A stretch of DNA of 8,704 bases from Alphaproteobacteria bacterium (GCA_003131925.1 PKWC01000021.1:18584-27287), one strand, 5' to 3'. Positions 1 to 6,784 are shown, counted from the first letter of the stretch. The notes: generated from the sequence alone by a model not told the origin. Made by a program: numbers and translations.

Positions 1-513
1 GGCTCGATGGAGCGCGCCATGGCGGAAACATCCCGCCGGCGCGAGAAACAGACCGCCTTCAACGTGGCCAACGGAATCACGCCCGCCAGCATCCGCAAGA
101 GCATCGCCGACATCATGGGCTCGATCTATGAGCGCGATCATGTCACCGTCGATGCTGGCGTGGCCGAGGAAGGCCGCGCCTTCATCGGCCACAACATCCG
201 CGCCCACATCGCGGGCCACGAAAAACAGATGCGCGAGGCGGCGGCGGATCTCGAATTCGAAACCGCCGCGCGCCTGCGCGACGAGATCAAGCGGCTGCAG
301 GCAACCGAACTCGCGATTGCGGACGACCCGTTCGCGCGCCAATCGCAGGTCGACCTCGCCGTCGACGACGCCATGCGCACGATTTCGACGGAGGTCTCTC
401 CATCATCGCCTACTGGTTTGGAACAGGAACAGAAGCCAGTTCGTGCTAGACGCCGGCTTCAGCGGGCCGGGCGCCCGAATGTGCCCAAGACTTTCGGCAG
501 CCGGAGTCGGTGA
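1..513 (+). CDS. uvrB: UvrABC excinuclease subunit B, C-terminal end (5' partial)
   Basis: This is the C-terminal part (170 residues) of UvrB, the damage-verifying helicase-like subunit of nucleotide excision repair; the gene begins upstream of the window. The first residues, ending in ETSRRREKQTAFN and followed by NGITPASIRKSI, match the end of the UvrB helicase region. A UVR domain follows at about nt 199-306 (HEKQMREAAADLEFETAARL), the coiled hairpin that contacts UvrA and UvrC. Between the two lies an insert of about 30 residues (VTVDAGVAEEGRAFIG), which I recall as usual in alphaproteobacterial UvrB. The tail after the UVR domain is about 68 residues, basic, and ends PNVPKTFGSRSR; I do not recognise that ending as typical. 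The gene faces the propeller gene, with only 27 bases between the stop codons and no visible terminator. Confidence 0.93.
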   Translation, partial: GSMERAMAETSRRREKQTAFNVANGITPASIRKSIADIMGSIYERDHVTVDAGVAEEGRAFIGHNIRAHIAGHEKQMREAAADLEFETAARLRDEIKRLQATELAIADDPFARQSQVDLAVDDAMRTISTEVSPSSPTGLEQEQKPVRARRRLQRAGRPNVPKTFGSRSR

Positions 514-540
514 AGGACTCTTGCGACGCGCTATGTCGGC

Positions 541-2034
541 CTAATCCCCGATCGCATAAAGCGTCGTATCGTTGATGGCGTAGATGGTGCCGTCCGGACC
601 GATAAGCGTCGGGGTGTAGGCCTCACCGATCAGCTGATTGAGATTAAGCATCTCGCTGAACGTGTTGGTCGTGAGATCCCATCGATAGGTGTAGCCGTCT
701 TCGGCGTTGGCGATCACCGATTTGTTGTCGCGATCGACAACGGCGGTGTTGATGCACCATTCATACACCGCGCCCTGCGGCTCGCCGGGCACCTGGTGCG
801 GATCGAGTATCGTCTCGACTTCCTTCATGACGGTGGCGCTACTGTAGTGATCCCGCTGGGTCTTCCTCGGGTTGAGGATGGCGATCTCGTTGTGTCCGTC
901 GCCATTGTCGCAGTCGATGTAGTTGGTGTATTTCGACATCAGGTAGTAGTCGTGGGCCGTTCCAGGCCGTGTGTCCCGGCGCGGCACTATCGAAACCGTG
1001 TCGTCCCAGCCAAACGAACCGGGCGTGCCTTCCGCCGCCAGATCGGGCGAGAACTGCTGCATCCAGCCACGGCAATTGTGCGGGGATGATTCGACTACGC
1101 CATAAAAGACCTGGCCGTCCGGTCCGATCGTCGGCGCCGCGGAAGAATCGTCGCTAATTCCTGCGCTCTGCTTGTCGACGGGATCGAGCAACCGCGCGCG
1201 ATATTTGGGCGCAAGCGTGGTCGAGTCCAACCCCATAAGATATCCTGAACCGCCGTCACTGATCGTGATGTATATAGTCGAACCGTCGGCGGAAATCGCG
1301 GGTGCGCAGTTCATGGCTACCTGCGAGATTTCCTGATCGTTCGCGGCATCGCCTGCACTGATCCAGATACCGTTGCCGCTCGAATCAATTCTTGCAATGC
1401 CGCTCTTGAGACCCAACGGCGTGGAGCCCAGTACGACAAAACCGAAATAGACGTTGCCCTGATCGTCGGCGGTGATCGGCGTGTCGATCATGACATTTTG
1501 ATTATAGACGCTCTTGTTCTGCTGGTAATTGGAAATGCCGAAGAATGCGAGCTGTCCGCTGTTGCCCGTCTTCGAATCCGGCGTATCGCGGAAATAGACC
1601 GTGCCCCCTGCGCCGGCAAAGTAGAGGCGGTTCTGCGTTGTCAGATGCGCAGGCAACGGTGGCAGCCAGTCATAGGGCGGCAGCAAGTAGTCCGTCGTTT
1701 GCTTCCAGATTTTGCTCCCCGTCGCACCTTTGACAGCGTCGATCTCGAAGGCGCCATTTGCCGTCGTTTTCACCGGAACGAGAACCGTGTTCTTTGCCGT
1801 GATCATGGGCGAAGCGTAGTGGATCAGTATTTCGCCTTGTGGCTTGCCATGGACCCGCGGCGCAAGGTCGACCGGCATTTGCCAGTGAAATTTCGCCAAT
1901 GCCTGCCCTGCCGCCGGAGCTTTGGCAATGTGCTGGGCGTTTCCGGCATCGCCACGCCAAGCCGGAACGTTCCCTCCCCACGCAGGGGCCGCAACAAACA
2001 GACACGCGATCGCACAGGTCAGAGCGGCATTCAT
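541..2034 (-). CDS. Secreted PQQ-like beta-propeller protein, function unknown
   Basis: A 497-residue protein with a short signal peptide (MNAALTCAIACLFVAAPAWG, cleavage near residue 20-21), so it is probably periplasmic or secreted. The rest is built of repeats of the type 'IGPDG-x-(I/V)-Y', as in IGPDGQVFYG (303-312), ISADGSTIYI (247-256), ADDQGNVYFG (189-198) and IGPDGTIYAI (478-487). Repeats like these form blades of PQQ/quinoprotein-like propellers. I see no complete PQQ-enzyme signature and no catalytic motif, so no enzyme activity is assigned. Four cysteines beyond the signal region (243, 321, 375, 427) could form disulfides. I chose the ATG at 2034 because an SD (GGGAAGGA) lies just upstream and the signal peptide starts there; an ATG 12 codons earlier at 2070 would bury the signal. 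It is divergent from amtB with a 194-base gap. Local base composition is less GC-rich than the neighbours, suggesting an accessory gene. Confidence 0.8.
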   Translation of the reverse strand: MNAALTCAIACLFVAAPAWGGNVPAWRGDAGNAQHIAKAPAAGQALAKFHWQMPVDLAPRVHGKPQGEILIHYASPMITAKNTVLVPVKTTANGAFEIDAVKGATGSKIWKQTTDYLLPPYDWLPPLPAHLTTQNRLYFAGAGGTVYFRDTPDSKTGNSGQLAFFGISNYQQNKSVYNQNVMIDTPITADDQGNVYFGFVVLGSTPLGLKSGIARIDSSGNGIWISAGDAANDQEISQVAMNCAPAISADGSTIYITISDGGSGYLMGLDSTTLAPKYRARLLDPVDKQSAGISDDSSAAPTIGPDGQVFYGVVESSPHNCRGWMQQFSPDLAAEGTPGSFGWDDTVSIVPRRDTRPGTAHDYYLMSKYTNYIDCDNGDGHNEIAILNPRKTQRDHYSSATVMKEVETILDPHQVPGEPQGAVYEWCINTAVVDRDNKSVIANAEDGYTYRWDLTTNTFSEMLNLNQLIGEAYTPTLIGPDGTIYAINDTTLYAIGD

Positions 2035-2228
2035 TTTAATTCCTTCCCTATCGCCGAAGCGAGACGGCACCGCCGAAACAAGTCTACTTCAATCCGGCGG
2101 CCCTGCAATTGTCGGTGGAGGCTCTCTCGACCAGACCCCATGGCGCCAATTCGCGGCCTGCACTAGAATCTCGCCGTATTTGTTTAGTCTCGGGGACGTC
2201 TCTACCGGACACCGCGCAGGGGGAAACA

Positions 2229-3449
2229 ATGCCGCATATCGATACCGGCAATACGGGCTTCATGCTGCTTTGCAGCAGCCTCGTCATGCTGATGACTCCG
2301 GGGCTCGCCTTTTTCTATGGCGGCCTCGTCAGCCGGCGCAACGTGCTGGCCATCATGATGCAGTCCTTCGTGTCGATGGGCTGGACCACCGTGCTCTGGT
2401 ATGCGGTTGGTTATTCGCTTTGCTTCTCGGGCGGTGCGGGCGGTGTCATCGGCAATCTCGACATGGCATTTTTGCGCGGCGTGACTCTGGCGACGCCGTC
2501 GCCCACTCCCGGAATTCCCCTCCTCGTCCACGTCGCCTATCAGATGATGTTCGCGATCATCACGCCTGCGCTGATCACGGGAGCCTTCGCCAATCGGGTG
2601 ACGTTCAAGGCCTATATGGCTTTTCTCACCTTGTGGCTTCTGTTCGTCTATTTCCCGTTCGTGCACATGCTGTGGGGCGGCGGGCTGTTGCAAAGCTGGG
2701 GCGTGCTCGATTTTGCAGGCGGGATCGTGGTGCACAATACGGCGGGACTCGCAGCCCTCGCCTCCGTTCTCTATGTGGGCCGCCGCCATGTTGTTGATAC
2801 GGGCGCGCATAGCGTTCCGCTCGTCGCGCTGGGCACGGGACTGCTGTGGTTCGGCTGGTATGGTTTCAATGCGGGCAGCGAGTTCCAGGTCGACTCCGTC
2901 ACCGCCGTCGCATTCCTGAACACCGACGTCGCGGCTTCATTTGCGGCGATCACGTGGATGGCTGTCGGCTGGTGGCTCGAGAAACGGCCCACCTTTGTCG
3001 GCCTCCTGACCGGCGCCGTTGCGGGCCTCGCCACGATCACGCCCGCAGCGGGCTATGTCTCGCCTCTGTCGGCGGTGATCATCGGCATTGCATCGGGCGG
3101 CGTCTGCTATTTTGCGGTGGCGTTGAAGAACCGGTTGCGTTGGGACGACGCGCTCGACGTGTGGGGCGTGCACGGTGTCGGTGGCGCGCTCGGCATCGTT
3201 CTCCTTGGCGTCTTTGCAACGACCGCTTTCAATCCGCATGGTGCAGACGGTCTCATGGCCGGCAATACCGCCTTTTTCGGCAAGCAGATCGCCGCGATCG
3301 CGCTTTCGTCCGTCTGGGCCTTTGGATTCACCTACGCGATGCTGTGGCTGATCGACCAGGTTACGCCGGTGAAAGTCGACCAGGCCGCGGAGATCAGCGG
3401 CCTCGATTCTGCGCTACATGGCGAGACCGCATATCTCGGCGAGGCGTGA
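2229..3449 (+). CDS. amtB: Ammonium transporter, Amt/MEP/Rh family
   Basis: An inner-membrane ammonium channel of 406 residues with about 11 membrane segments. The pore residues known from E. coli AmtB are present: the twin histidines H169 (VVHNTAG) and H315 (WGVHGVGG), the phenylalanine gate F108 (MMFAIIT) and F213 (GWYGFNAGS), W149 (MLWGGGLL) and D161 (VLDFAGG). The C-terminal cytoplasmic tail keeps the GLDSALHGETAY element, which in the family contacts the PII protein GlnK. The start at 2229 has a good SD (AGGGGGA) and aligns with the mature E. coli N-terminus; there is no cleavable signal peptide. An in-frame start at 2109 would add 40 polar residues and is unlikely. No glnK lies directly upstream, unlike the usual glnK-amtB pair. 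The gene converges on dksA, with 17 bases between the stops. No convincing NtrC/sigma54 promoter was found. Confidence 0.96.
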   Translation: MPHIDTGNTGFMLLCSSLVMLMTPGLAFFYGGLVSRRNVLAIMMQSFVSMGWTTVLWYAVGYSLCFSGGAGGVIGNLDMAFLRGVTLATPSPTPGIPLLVHVAYQMMFAIITPALITGAFANRVTFKAYMAFLTLWLLFVYFPFVHMLWGGGLLQSWGVLDFAGGIVVHNTAGLAALASVLYVGRRHVVDTGAHSVPLVALGTGLLWFGWYGFNAGSEFQVDSVTAVAFLNTDVAASFAAITWMAVGWWLEKRPTFVGLLTGAVAGLATITPAAGYVSPLSAVIIGIASGGVCYFAVALKNRLRWDDALDVWGVHGVGGALGIVLLGVFATTAFNPHGADGLMAGNTAFFGKQIAAIALSSVWAFGFTYAMLWLIDQVTPVKVDQAAEISGLDSALHGETAYLGEA

Positions 3450-3466
3450 AGCTCAAAGCGAGTGCT

Positions 3467-3883
3467 TCAGTCGTCGCGGTAAACCCGCTCGCGGCGCTCG
3501 TGGCGCTCCTGCGCCTCGATGGAAAGGGTGGCGATCGGGCGTGCGTCGAGGCGCTTGAGTGAAATCGGCTCTCCGGTTTCTTCGCAAAATCCGTATGAGC
3601 CGTCTTCGAGACGACGGATCGCCGAGTCGATCTTGGCGATCAGCTTGCGTTGGCGGTCGCGAGTGCGCAATTCGAGCTGGCGTTCGGATTCGGTGGCGGC
3701 GCGATCCGCCAGATCGGCATTTGATACGGTCTCGGCCTGAAGGTTCTGGATCGTCCCGCGGCTCTCGCGGAGGATCTCGTCTTTCCAGCGCAGCAATTTG
3801 CGGCGGAAATATTCGCGCTGCCGCTCGTTCATGAACGACTCGCTATCCGACGGCTTATAGCCGGGCGGAAGTTCGATACCCAT
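3467..3883 (-). CDS. dksA: DksA/TraR-family RNA polymerase-binding transcription factor
   Basis: A 138-residue DksA. With ppGpp, DksA acts through the RNA polymerase secondary channel to repress rRNA promoters and activate amino-acid promoters. A long coiled coil spans about 15-95, and the tip motif DxxDxA is intact (D57, D60, A62 in NADLADRAA), as needed for function in E. coli DksA. The C-terminal zinc-finger fold aligns with the family (YGFCEETGEPISLKRLDARP), but of the four zinc cysteines only C100 remains; the others are T103, S121 and A124. Such cysteine-poor DksA forms are known in alphaproteobacteria, so it probably folds without zinc. The start at 3883 has an AGGGGAG SD five bases upstream; the earlier ATG at 3955 sits within the predicted -35 box, so it is rejected. 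It is transcribed in the same direction as rlmH, after a 114-base gap with its own likely promoter. Confidence 0.94.
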   Translation of the reverse strand: MGIELPPGYKPSDSESFMNERQREYFRRKLLRWKDEILRESRGTIQNLQAETVSNADLADRAATESERQLELRTRDRQRKLIAKIDSAIRRLEDGSYGFCEETGEPISLKRLDARPIATLSIEAQERHERRERVYRDD

Positions 3884-3926
3884 GGATACTCCCCTGAAGC
3901 GAGCGGCCCATCGACGAGCGGGCGGG

Positions 3927-3955
3927 TTTATACAGGCGGGGTTCCCGGGCAGCAA
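3927..3955 (-). promoter_or_regulatory. Candidate sigma70-type promoter for dksA
   Basis: On the minus strand, TTGCTG (3950-3955) and TATAAA (3927-3932) are separated by exactly 17 bases. The predicted start of transcription is near 3920, about 37 bases before the dksA ATG. The -10 is good but the -35 matches only the TTG, so this is a plausible rather than certain call. Confidence 0.4.
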
Positions 3956-3997
3956 ATGGAATTCGCGAGCGCCTTTGGACGATTTGTGGAAGCGTAT

Positions 3998-4480
3998 TCA
4001 GGCGCGGTGATAGGGATGACCGCCGAGAATGGTCAAGGCGCGATAGATCTGCTCCGCGAGCATCGCCCGCACCAGAAGGTGAGGCCAGGTTTGCGGACCG
4101 AAAGCGAGGCTTCGCCCAGGCTTCACTCCGGGCCCGAGATCGAGCCCATCCGGGCCGCCGATCAGAAACGCGAGATCGCGTGCGCCGGCATCGCGCATCG
4201 CGCCCAGCATCTCGGCGAAGGCTTCGCTTGTCATTCCCTTGCCGCGCGCGTCGAGCGCAATGATGTGGGCGCCGGCGGGGATGCGCCCCCCGAGCTTTTC
4301 GCCCTCCTCGGCGATGCGCGCACGCGCCTCCCTGAGCCTGGACACTGAAACTTCCTCAACCGATAGCGCCACGACACCCTGCTGGCGGCCGATCGCACGC
4401 GCGCGCGTCAGATACTCATCGACAAGAGCGTTTTGCGGCGTGCCGCGCGCGAGGCCTGCTGCAAGGATCGCAATTCGCAT
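3998..4480 (-). CDS. rlmH: 23S rRNA (pseudouridine1915-N3)-methyltransferase RlmH
   Basis: A 160-residue SPOUT-class methyltransferase that uses S-adenosylmethionine to methylate pseudouridine 1915 in helix 69 of 23S rRNA on the assembled 70S ribosome. The sequence shows the AdoMet-binding knot: ALDARGKGMTSE (76-86), FLIGGPDGL (105-113) and the C-terminal block QTWPHLLVRAMLAEQIYRA (130-148), ending in GHPYHRA with the conserved YHR (157-159). Length is close to the family's usual 155-160. It starts 15 bases downstream of rsfS and has no strong SD, so translation may be coupled to rsfS. It is the last gene of the obgE-nadD-rsfS-rlmH run. No clear terminator follows it before dksA. Confidence 0.96.
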   Translation of the reverse strand: MRIAILAAGLARGTPQNALVDEYLTRARAIGRQQGVVALSVEEVSVSRLREARARIAEEGEKLGGRIPAGAHIIALDARGKGMTSEAFAEMLGAMRDAGARDLAFLIGGPDGLDLGPGVKPGRSLAFGPQTWPHLLVRAMLAEQIYRALTILGGHPYHRA

Positions 4481-4495
4481 CCGAAACTATCTGGG

Positions 4496-4858
4496 TCAGT
4501 TTGCGACCGCGCGGCCGGGCTCTTCGACCGACCACATGCCTTCGAGATCGTAATAGGCGCGAACCTCGGGGCGGAAGATATGAACAATGACATCAGCCGC
4601 ATCGACAAGCACCCAATCGCCCGACGCCAGCCCGTCGACGGGCCGCCTGCCGTAGCCGGCCTCCTTGAGCCGGCGCGCCAGATGTTCTGCAATCGCGCTG
4701 ACGTGGCGCTGCGAACGTCCACTGGCGATGACGATCGCGTCGGCGAGCGACGAACGGCCTTCGAGGTCGATCGTCACCACGTCTTCCGCCTTGTCATCGT
4801 CGAGGGAAATCAGGATTCGGGACAGGAGCGGCTGCTCCTCGGAATGGTCGGCGCGCAT
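4496..4858 (-). CDS. rsfS: Ribosomal silencing factor RsfS (Iojap family)
   Basis: A protein of at least 120 residues of the RsfS/Iojap/DUF143 family. RsfS binds L14 on the 50S subunit and blocks 30S joining when nutrients are low. Family signatures are clear: EDVVTIDLEGRSSLADAIVIASG (25-47), SQRHVSAIAEHL (49-60), GLASGDWVLVDAADVIVHIF (76-95) and YDLEGMWS (102-109). The ATG at 4858 is the first AUG in frame but has no convincing SD. The frame stays open upstream to a stop at 4973-4975, and a strong GGAGG (4918-4922) sits ahead of in-frame ATT (4912) and CTG (4909). The true protein may therefore carry about 17-18 extra basic residues (TRKTTGASRAPTKAAP). It lies between nadD (154-base gap) and rlmH (15-base gap). 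Confidence 0.93.
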   Translation of the reverse strand: MRADHSEEQPLLSRILISLDDDKAEDVVTIDLEGRSSLADAIVIASGRSQRHVSAIAEHLARRLKEAGYGRRPVDGLASGDWVLVDAADVIVHIFRPEVRAYYDLEGMWSVEEPGRAVAN

Positions 4859-4906
4859 AGGCGCAGCTTTCGTCGGCGCACGGGACGCGCCGGTCGTCTT
4901 ACGGGT

Positions 4907-4945
4907 CAGAATGCGATCCTCCGTTTTCGAGTTGAACGAAAAACG
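4907..4945 (-). promoter_or_regulatory. Strong SD without AUG, preceded by a stem-loop, ahead of rsfS
   Basis: On the minus strand GGAGG (4918-4922) is followed by ATT five bases later (4910-4912) and then CTG (4907-4909), both in the rsfS frame; no ATG, GTG or TTG lies within range. Immediately upstream, CGTTTTTCG (4937-4945) and CGAAAACG (4922-4929) can pair with one bulged base around a 7-base loop, and the stem ends on the first G of the SD. This may mark a non-AUG start with local control of rsfS translation. Confidence 0.35.
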
Positions 4946-5012
4946 CGCGGGCCGCCGATATCTTTCCCGGTGTCACCAGCCGAATGACCGCACGCCTCCG
5001 TGGTTGCGGATA

Positions 5013-5669
5013 TCACTCTACCACGCCGCAACCGTGCCGACCAAGACCTCGCGCCCGGATTTCGGTGGCGCTCGCCGGATTGCGGCGCGCATCGAGAATG
5101 ACGAGAGCGGGCGGGGTGGTATCCGCGAGTTGCCGCGCCGCGCGGACCTTTTTCGCGGCAAAACGCTGCGCAGCCTTGGCGCTTAAGGGCGCAAGCGTAG
5201 CGCCCGGGCGCATTATGACCGCAATGGGAATTCGTCGCGCCAGAGTTTCCCAGTTTCGCCAGCGATGGAACGTCTGGAGACTGTCGCTTCCCATCAGCCA
5301 GACGAAGCGCAGCTGGGGAAAATGCTCCTTCAGGCCTGAGACGGTATCGACGGTGTAGCGAGAGCCCAACGCGCCTTCGATATCGGTCACAAAGATGCGC
5401 GGATGACCGCGGGCGATCTCCCGTGCGCAGAGGACGCGCTCGGACAATGGCGCCATGCCGCGGACCGGTTTCAGGGGATTCTGGGGCGCAACCAGCCACC
5501 AGATATAATCGAGACCAAGCCGTTTCATCGCCACGAGGCTGACATGGAGATGGCCTTCATGTGCGGGATTGAACGAGCCGCCGAGAAGACCGATGCGCAG
5601 CCCGGGCGCGACCGGACCGGGGGGCTTGATCCAGTTCGCGCCGGAAGGACTCGTTCTCACGGCGACCAT
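5013..5669 (-). CDS. nadD: Nicotinate-nucleotide adenylyltransferase
   Basis: A 218-residue NadD, which joins nicotinate mononucleotide and ATP to form deamido-NAD in NAD synthesis. The nucleotidyltransferase signature GGSFNPAHEGH (30-40) has the ATP-binding histidines H37 and H40. The block LMGSDSLQTFHRWRNW (125-140) is typical of NadD, and the C-terminal SATEIR (200-205) is a slight variant of the SSTxIR ATP-binding motif. The sequence reads as alphaproteobacterial, for example GLRIGLLGGSFNPAHEGH and the basic N-terminal leader. The ATG at 5669 overlaps the end of obgE by 13 bases. A GTG at 5658-5660 makes a classic GTGA overlap with the obgE stop and would remove three residues. Neither start has a strong SD, so coupling to obgE is likely. 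In many relatives proB (with or without proA) lies between obgE and nadD; here it does not. Confidence 0.95.
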   Translation of the reverse strand: MVAVRTSPSGANWIKPPGPVAPGLRIGLLGGSFNPAHEGHLHVSLVAMKRLGLDYIWWLVAPQNPLKPVRGMAPLSERVLCAREIARGHPRIFVTDIEGALGSRYTVDTVSGLKEHFPQLRFVWLMGSDSLQTFHRWRNWETLARRIPIAVIMRPGATLAPLSAKAAQRFAAKKVRAARQLADTTPPALVILDARRNPASATEIRARGLGRHGCGVVE

Positions 5670-6694
5670 GCACGCGCGGATTCTGCCGTTCTTCGCCGCG
5701 TCCTCTGGATTGCAACTGCGCGAGCCAAAGCGCGCACGACCTCGCGAATGCCGTCTCCGCTCACTCCCGACATCAGCAGAACGTCTTTGCCGGTTGCTTT
5801 TTCAAGTGCCGCTTTCTTGCGTGTAAGCAACGAAGGCGAAATCGCGTCGATCTTGTTCAGGACGACGATCTCCGGCTTGTCGGCAACGCCATGACCATAA
5901 GCTACAAGTTCACGGCGGATCGCACGATAGGCCTTCACGATTGCGCTTTCAGTCCCGTCAACCACATGCAGGACGACGGCGCAGCGCTCGGCATGGCCGA
6001 GGAAACGGTCGCCAAGACCCGCGCCTTCATGCGCGCCTTCGATCAACCCCGGAATATCCGCCAGCACGAATTCGCGGCCGTCGACATCGACCACGCCGAG
6101 CTGCGGATGCAGCGTGGTGAAGGGATAATCGGCGATCTTGGGGCGCGCGGCCGAAATGCGCGAAATCAAAGTGGATTTTCCGGCGTTGGGGAAGCCGACA
6201 AGGCCCACATCGGCAAGCAGTTTCAGTTCGAGCCGTAAGTGGCGCTCTTCGCCAGGCTGGCCGTCTTCATGTTCGCGCGGCGCCTGATGCCACGGGCGCA
6301 CAAAATGCGGATTGCCGTTGCCTCGCCCGCCGCGACCACCCTTAGCTGCACGATATCGCTGCCCCGCTTCGACGAAATCAAAAACTTGTTCGCCTGAGTC
6401 AGCGTCGAAAACTACTGTCCCGACGGGAACCTTCAGCACCATTTCTTCCCCGGAAGCGCCGTGGCAGTTCGAGCCTTCGCCATGGCCTCCGCGCTGGGCG
6501 TGAAATTCTCGATTGTAGCGGTAGCGAAGAAGCGTGTTGTCGTGTGGATTTGCTTCTATGTAGATATCGCCACCATGCCCGCCATCGCCGCCGGACGGGC
6601 CGCCGCGCGGAACATACTTCTCCCTGCGAAACGCGACGCAGCCATTGCCGCCATCGCCCGCCTTTATTGAGATTTTGGCTTCATCTGCAAACAC
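5657..6694 (-). CDS. obgE: GTPase Obg/CgtA, apparently mosaic
   Basis: A 345-residue Obg GTPase, a 50S assembly and stress factor. The glycine-rich Obg domain (1-160) contains KAGDGGNGCVAFRREK and GGPSGGDGGHGGD. The G domain has G1 GFPNAGKST (167-175), switch TT (193-194), G3 DIPG (213-216), G4 NKID (280-283) and a G5-like SGVSG (309-313). The start codon is GTG (6692-6694) behind a modest GGGTGA. From about residue 197 the protein reads alphaproteobacterial (REFVLADIPGLIEG, LGDRFLGHAERC, AYGHGVADKPEIV). The first 180 residues do not: alphaproteobacterial Obg normally begins MKFLDQAKVYVRSGDGGAG, whereas this one begins with FADEAKISIKAGDGGNG and carries YVPRGGPSGG and HGEGSN, as in other phyla. 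The reading frame is intact across the change. The C-terminal tail is short and basic. It overlaps nadD and sits 106 bases after rpmA, with a terminator in the gap. Confidence 0.96.
   Translation of the reverse strand: MFADEAKISIKAGDGGNGCVAFRREKYVPRGGPSGGDGGHGGDIYIEANPHDNTLLRYRYNREFHAQRGGHGEGSNCHGASGEEMVLKVPVGTVVFDADSGEQVFDFVEAGQRYRAAKGGRGGRGNGNPHFVRPWHQAPREHEDGQPGEERHLRLELKLLADVGLVGFPNAGKSTLISRISAARPKIADYPFTTLHPQLGVVDVDGREFVLADIPGLIEGAHEGAGLGDRFLGHAERCAVVLHVVDGTESAIVKAYRAIRRELVAYGHGVADKPEIVVLNKIDAISPSLLTRKKAALEKATGKDVLLMSGVSGDGIREVVRALARAVAIQRTRRRTAESARAWSP
6105..6160. other. Inferred junction between two phylogenetic backgrounds inside obgE
   Basis: Obg residues about 181-197 (SAARPKIADYPFTTLHP) are nearly universal, so a crossover or assembly join here would leave no frameshift. 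On the 5' side of the gene (window right) Obg, L27 and L21 look non-alphaproteobacterial; on the 3' side (window left) Obg, NadD, RsfS, RlmH and DksA look alphaproteobacterial. The position is estimated by eye from remembered family patterns. Confidence 0.5.
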
Positions 6695-6724
6695 GAATCA
6701 CCCGCTAGAAAGAGATGCTGAGAG

Positions 6725-6754
6725 AGCATACGCCGACGCAAGGTCCGAAGACAA
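6725..6754 (-). promoter_or_regulatory. Weak candidate promoter for obgE
   Basis: On the minus strand TTGTCT (6749-6754) and TATGCT (6725-6730) are 18 bases apart, about 30 bases upstream of the obgE GTG. Each box matches four of six consensus bases. The -35 overlaps the T-run of the preceding terminator, which would let obgE restart transcription after rpmA. Tentative. Confidence 0.25.
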
Positions 6755-6784
6755 AAATACGCGCCCCGGTGCTTTGGAGCGCGT
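6753..6784 (-). terminator. Rho-independent terminator after rpmA
   Basis: On the minus strand ACGCGCTCC (6776-6784) pairs with GGGGCGCGT (6759-6767) through nine positions, one of them a G-U pair, around an 8-base loop, and is followed directly by ATTTTTG. It lies 16 bases past the rpmA stop codon. It would end or attenuate the rplU-rpmA transcript before obgE. Confidence 0.75.

Noticed and set aside
541..2034. Lower GC of the propeller gene as proof of the phylum switch
   Set aside because: Lower GC also occurs left of the proposed obgE junction, so base composition alone cannot mark the boundary; the argument rests on protein patterns.
2141..2155. TGGC...GC resembling a sigma54 promoter upstream of amtB
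   Set aside because: The GG and GC elements are nine, not ten, bases apart and the -12 TTGC is lost (TCGC), so it does not meet the strict sigma54 spacing.
1498..2166. Long plus-strand open frame opposite the propeller gene
   Set aside because: No SD, Arg-rich composition typical of antisense frames in GC-rich DNA, and it covers a clear signal peptide and propeller repeats on the other strand.
1922..3562. Other long frames over amtB on both strands (1922-2797, 2846-3562, 2202-2810)
   Set aside because: They are shadows of amtB, whose full set of pore residues is intact; their products are Arg/His-rich without motifs.
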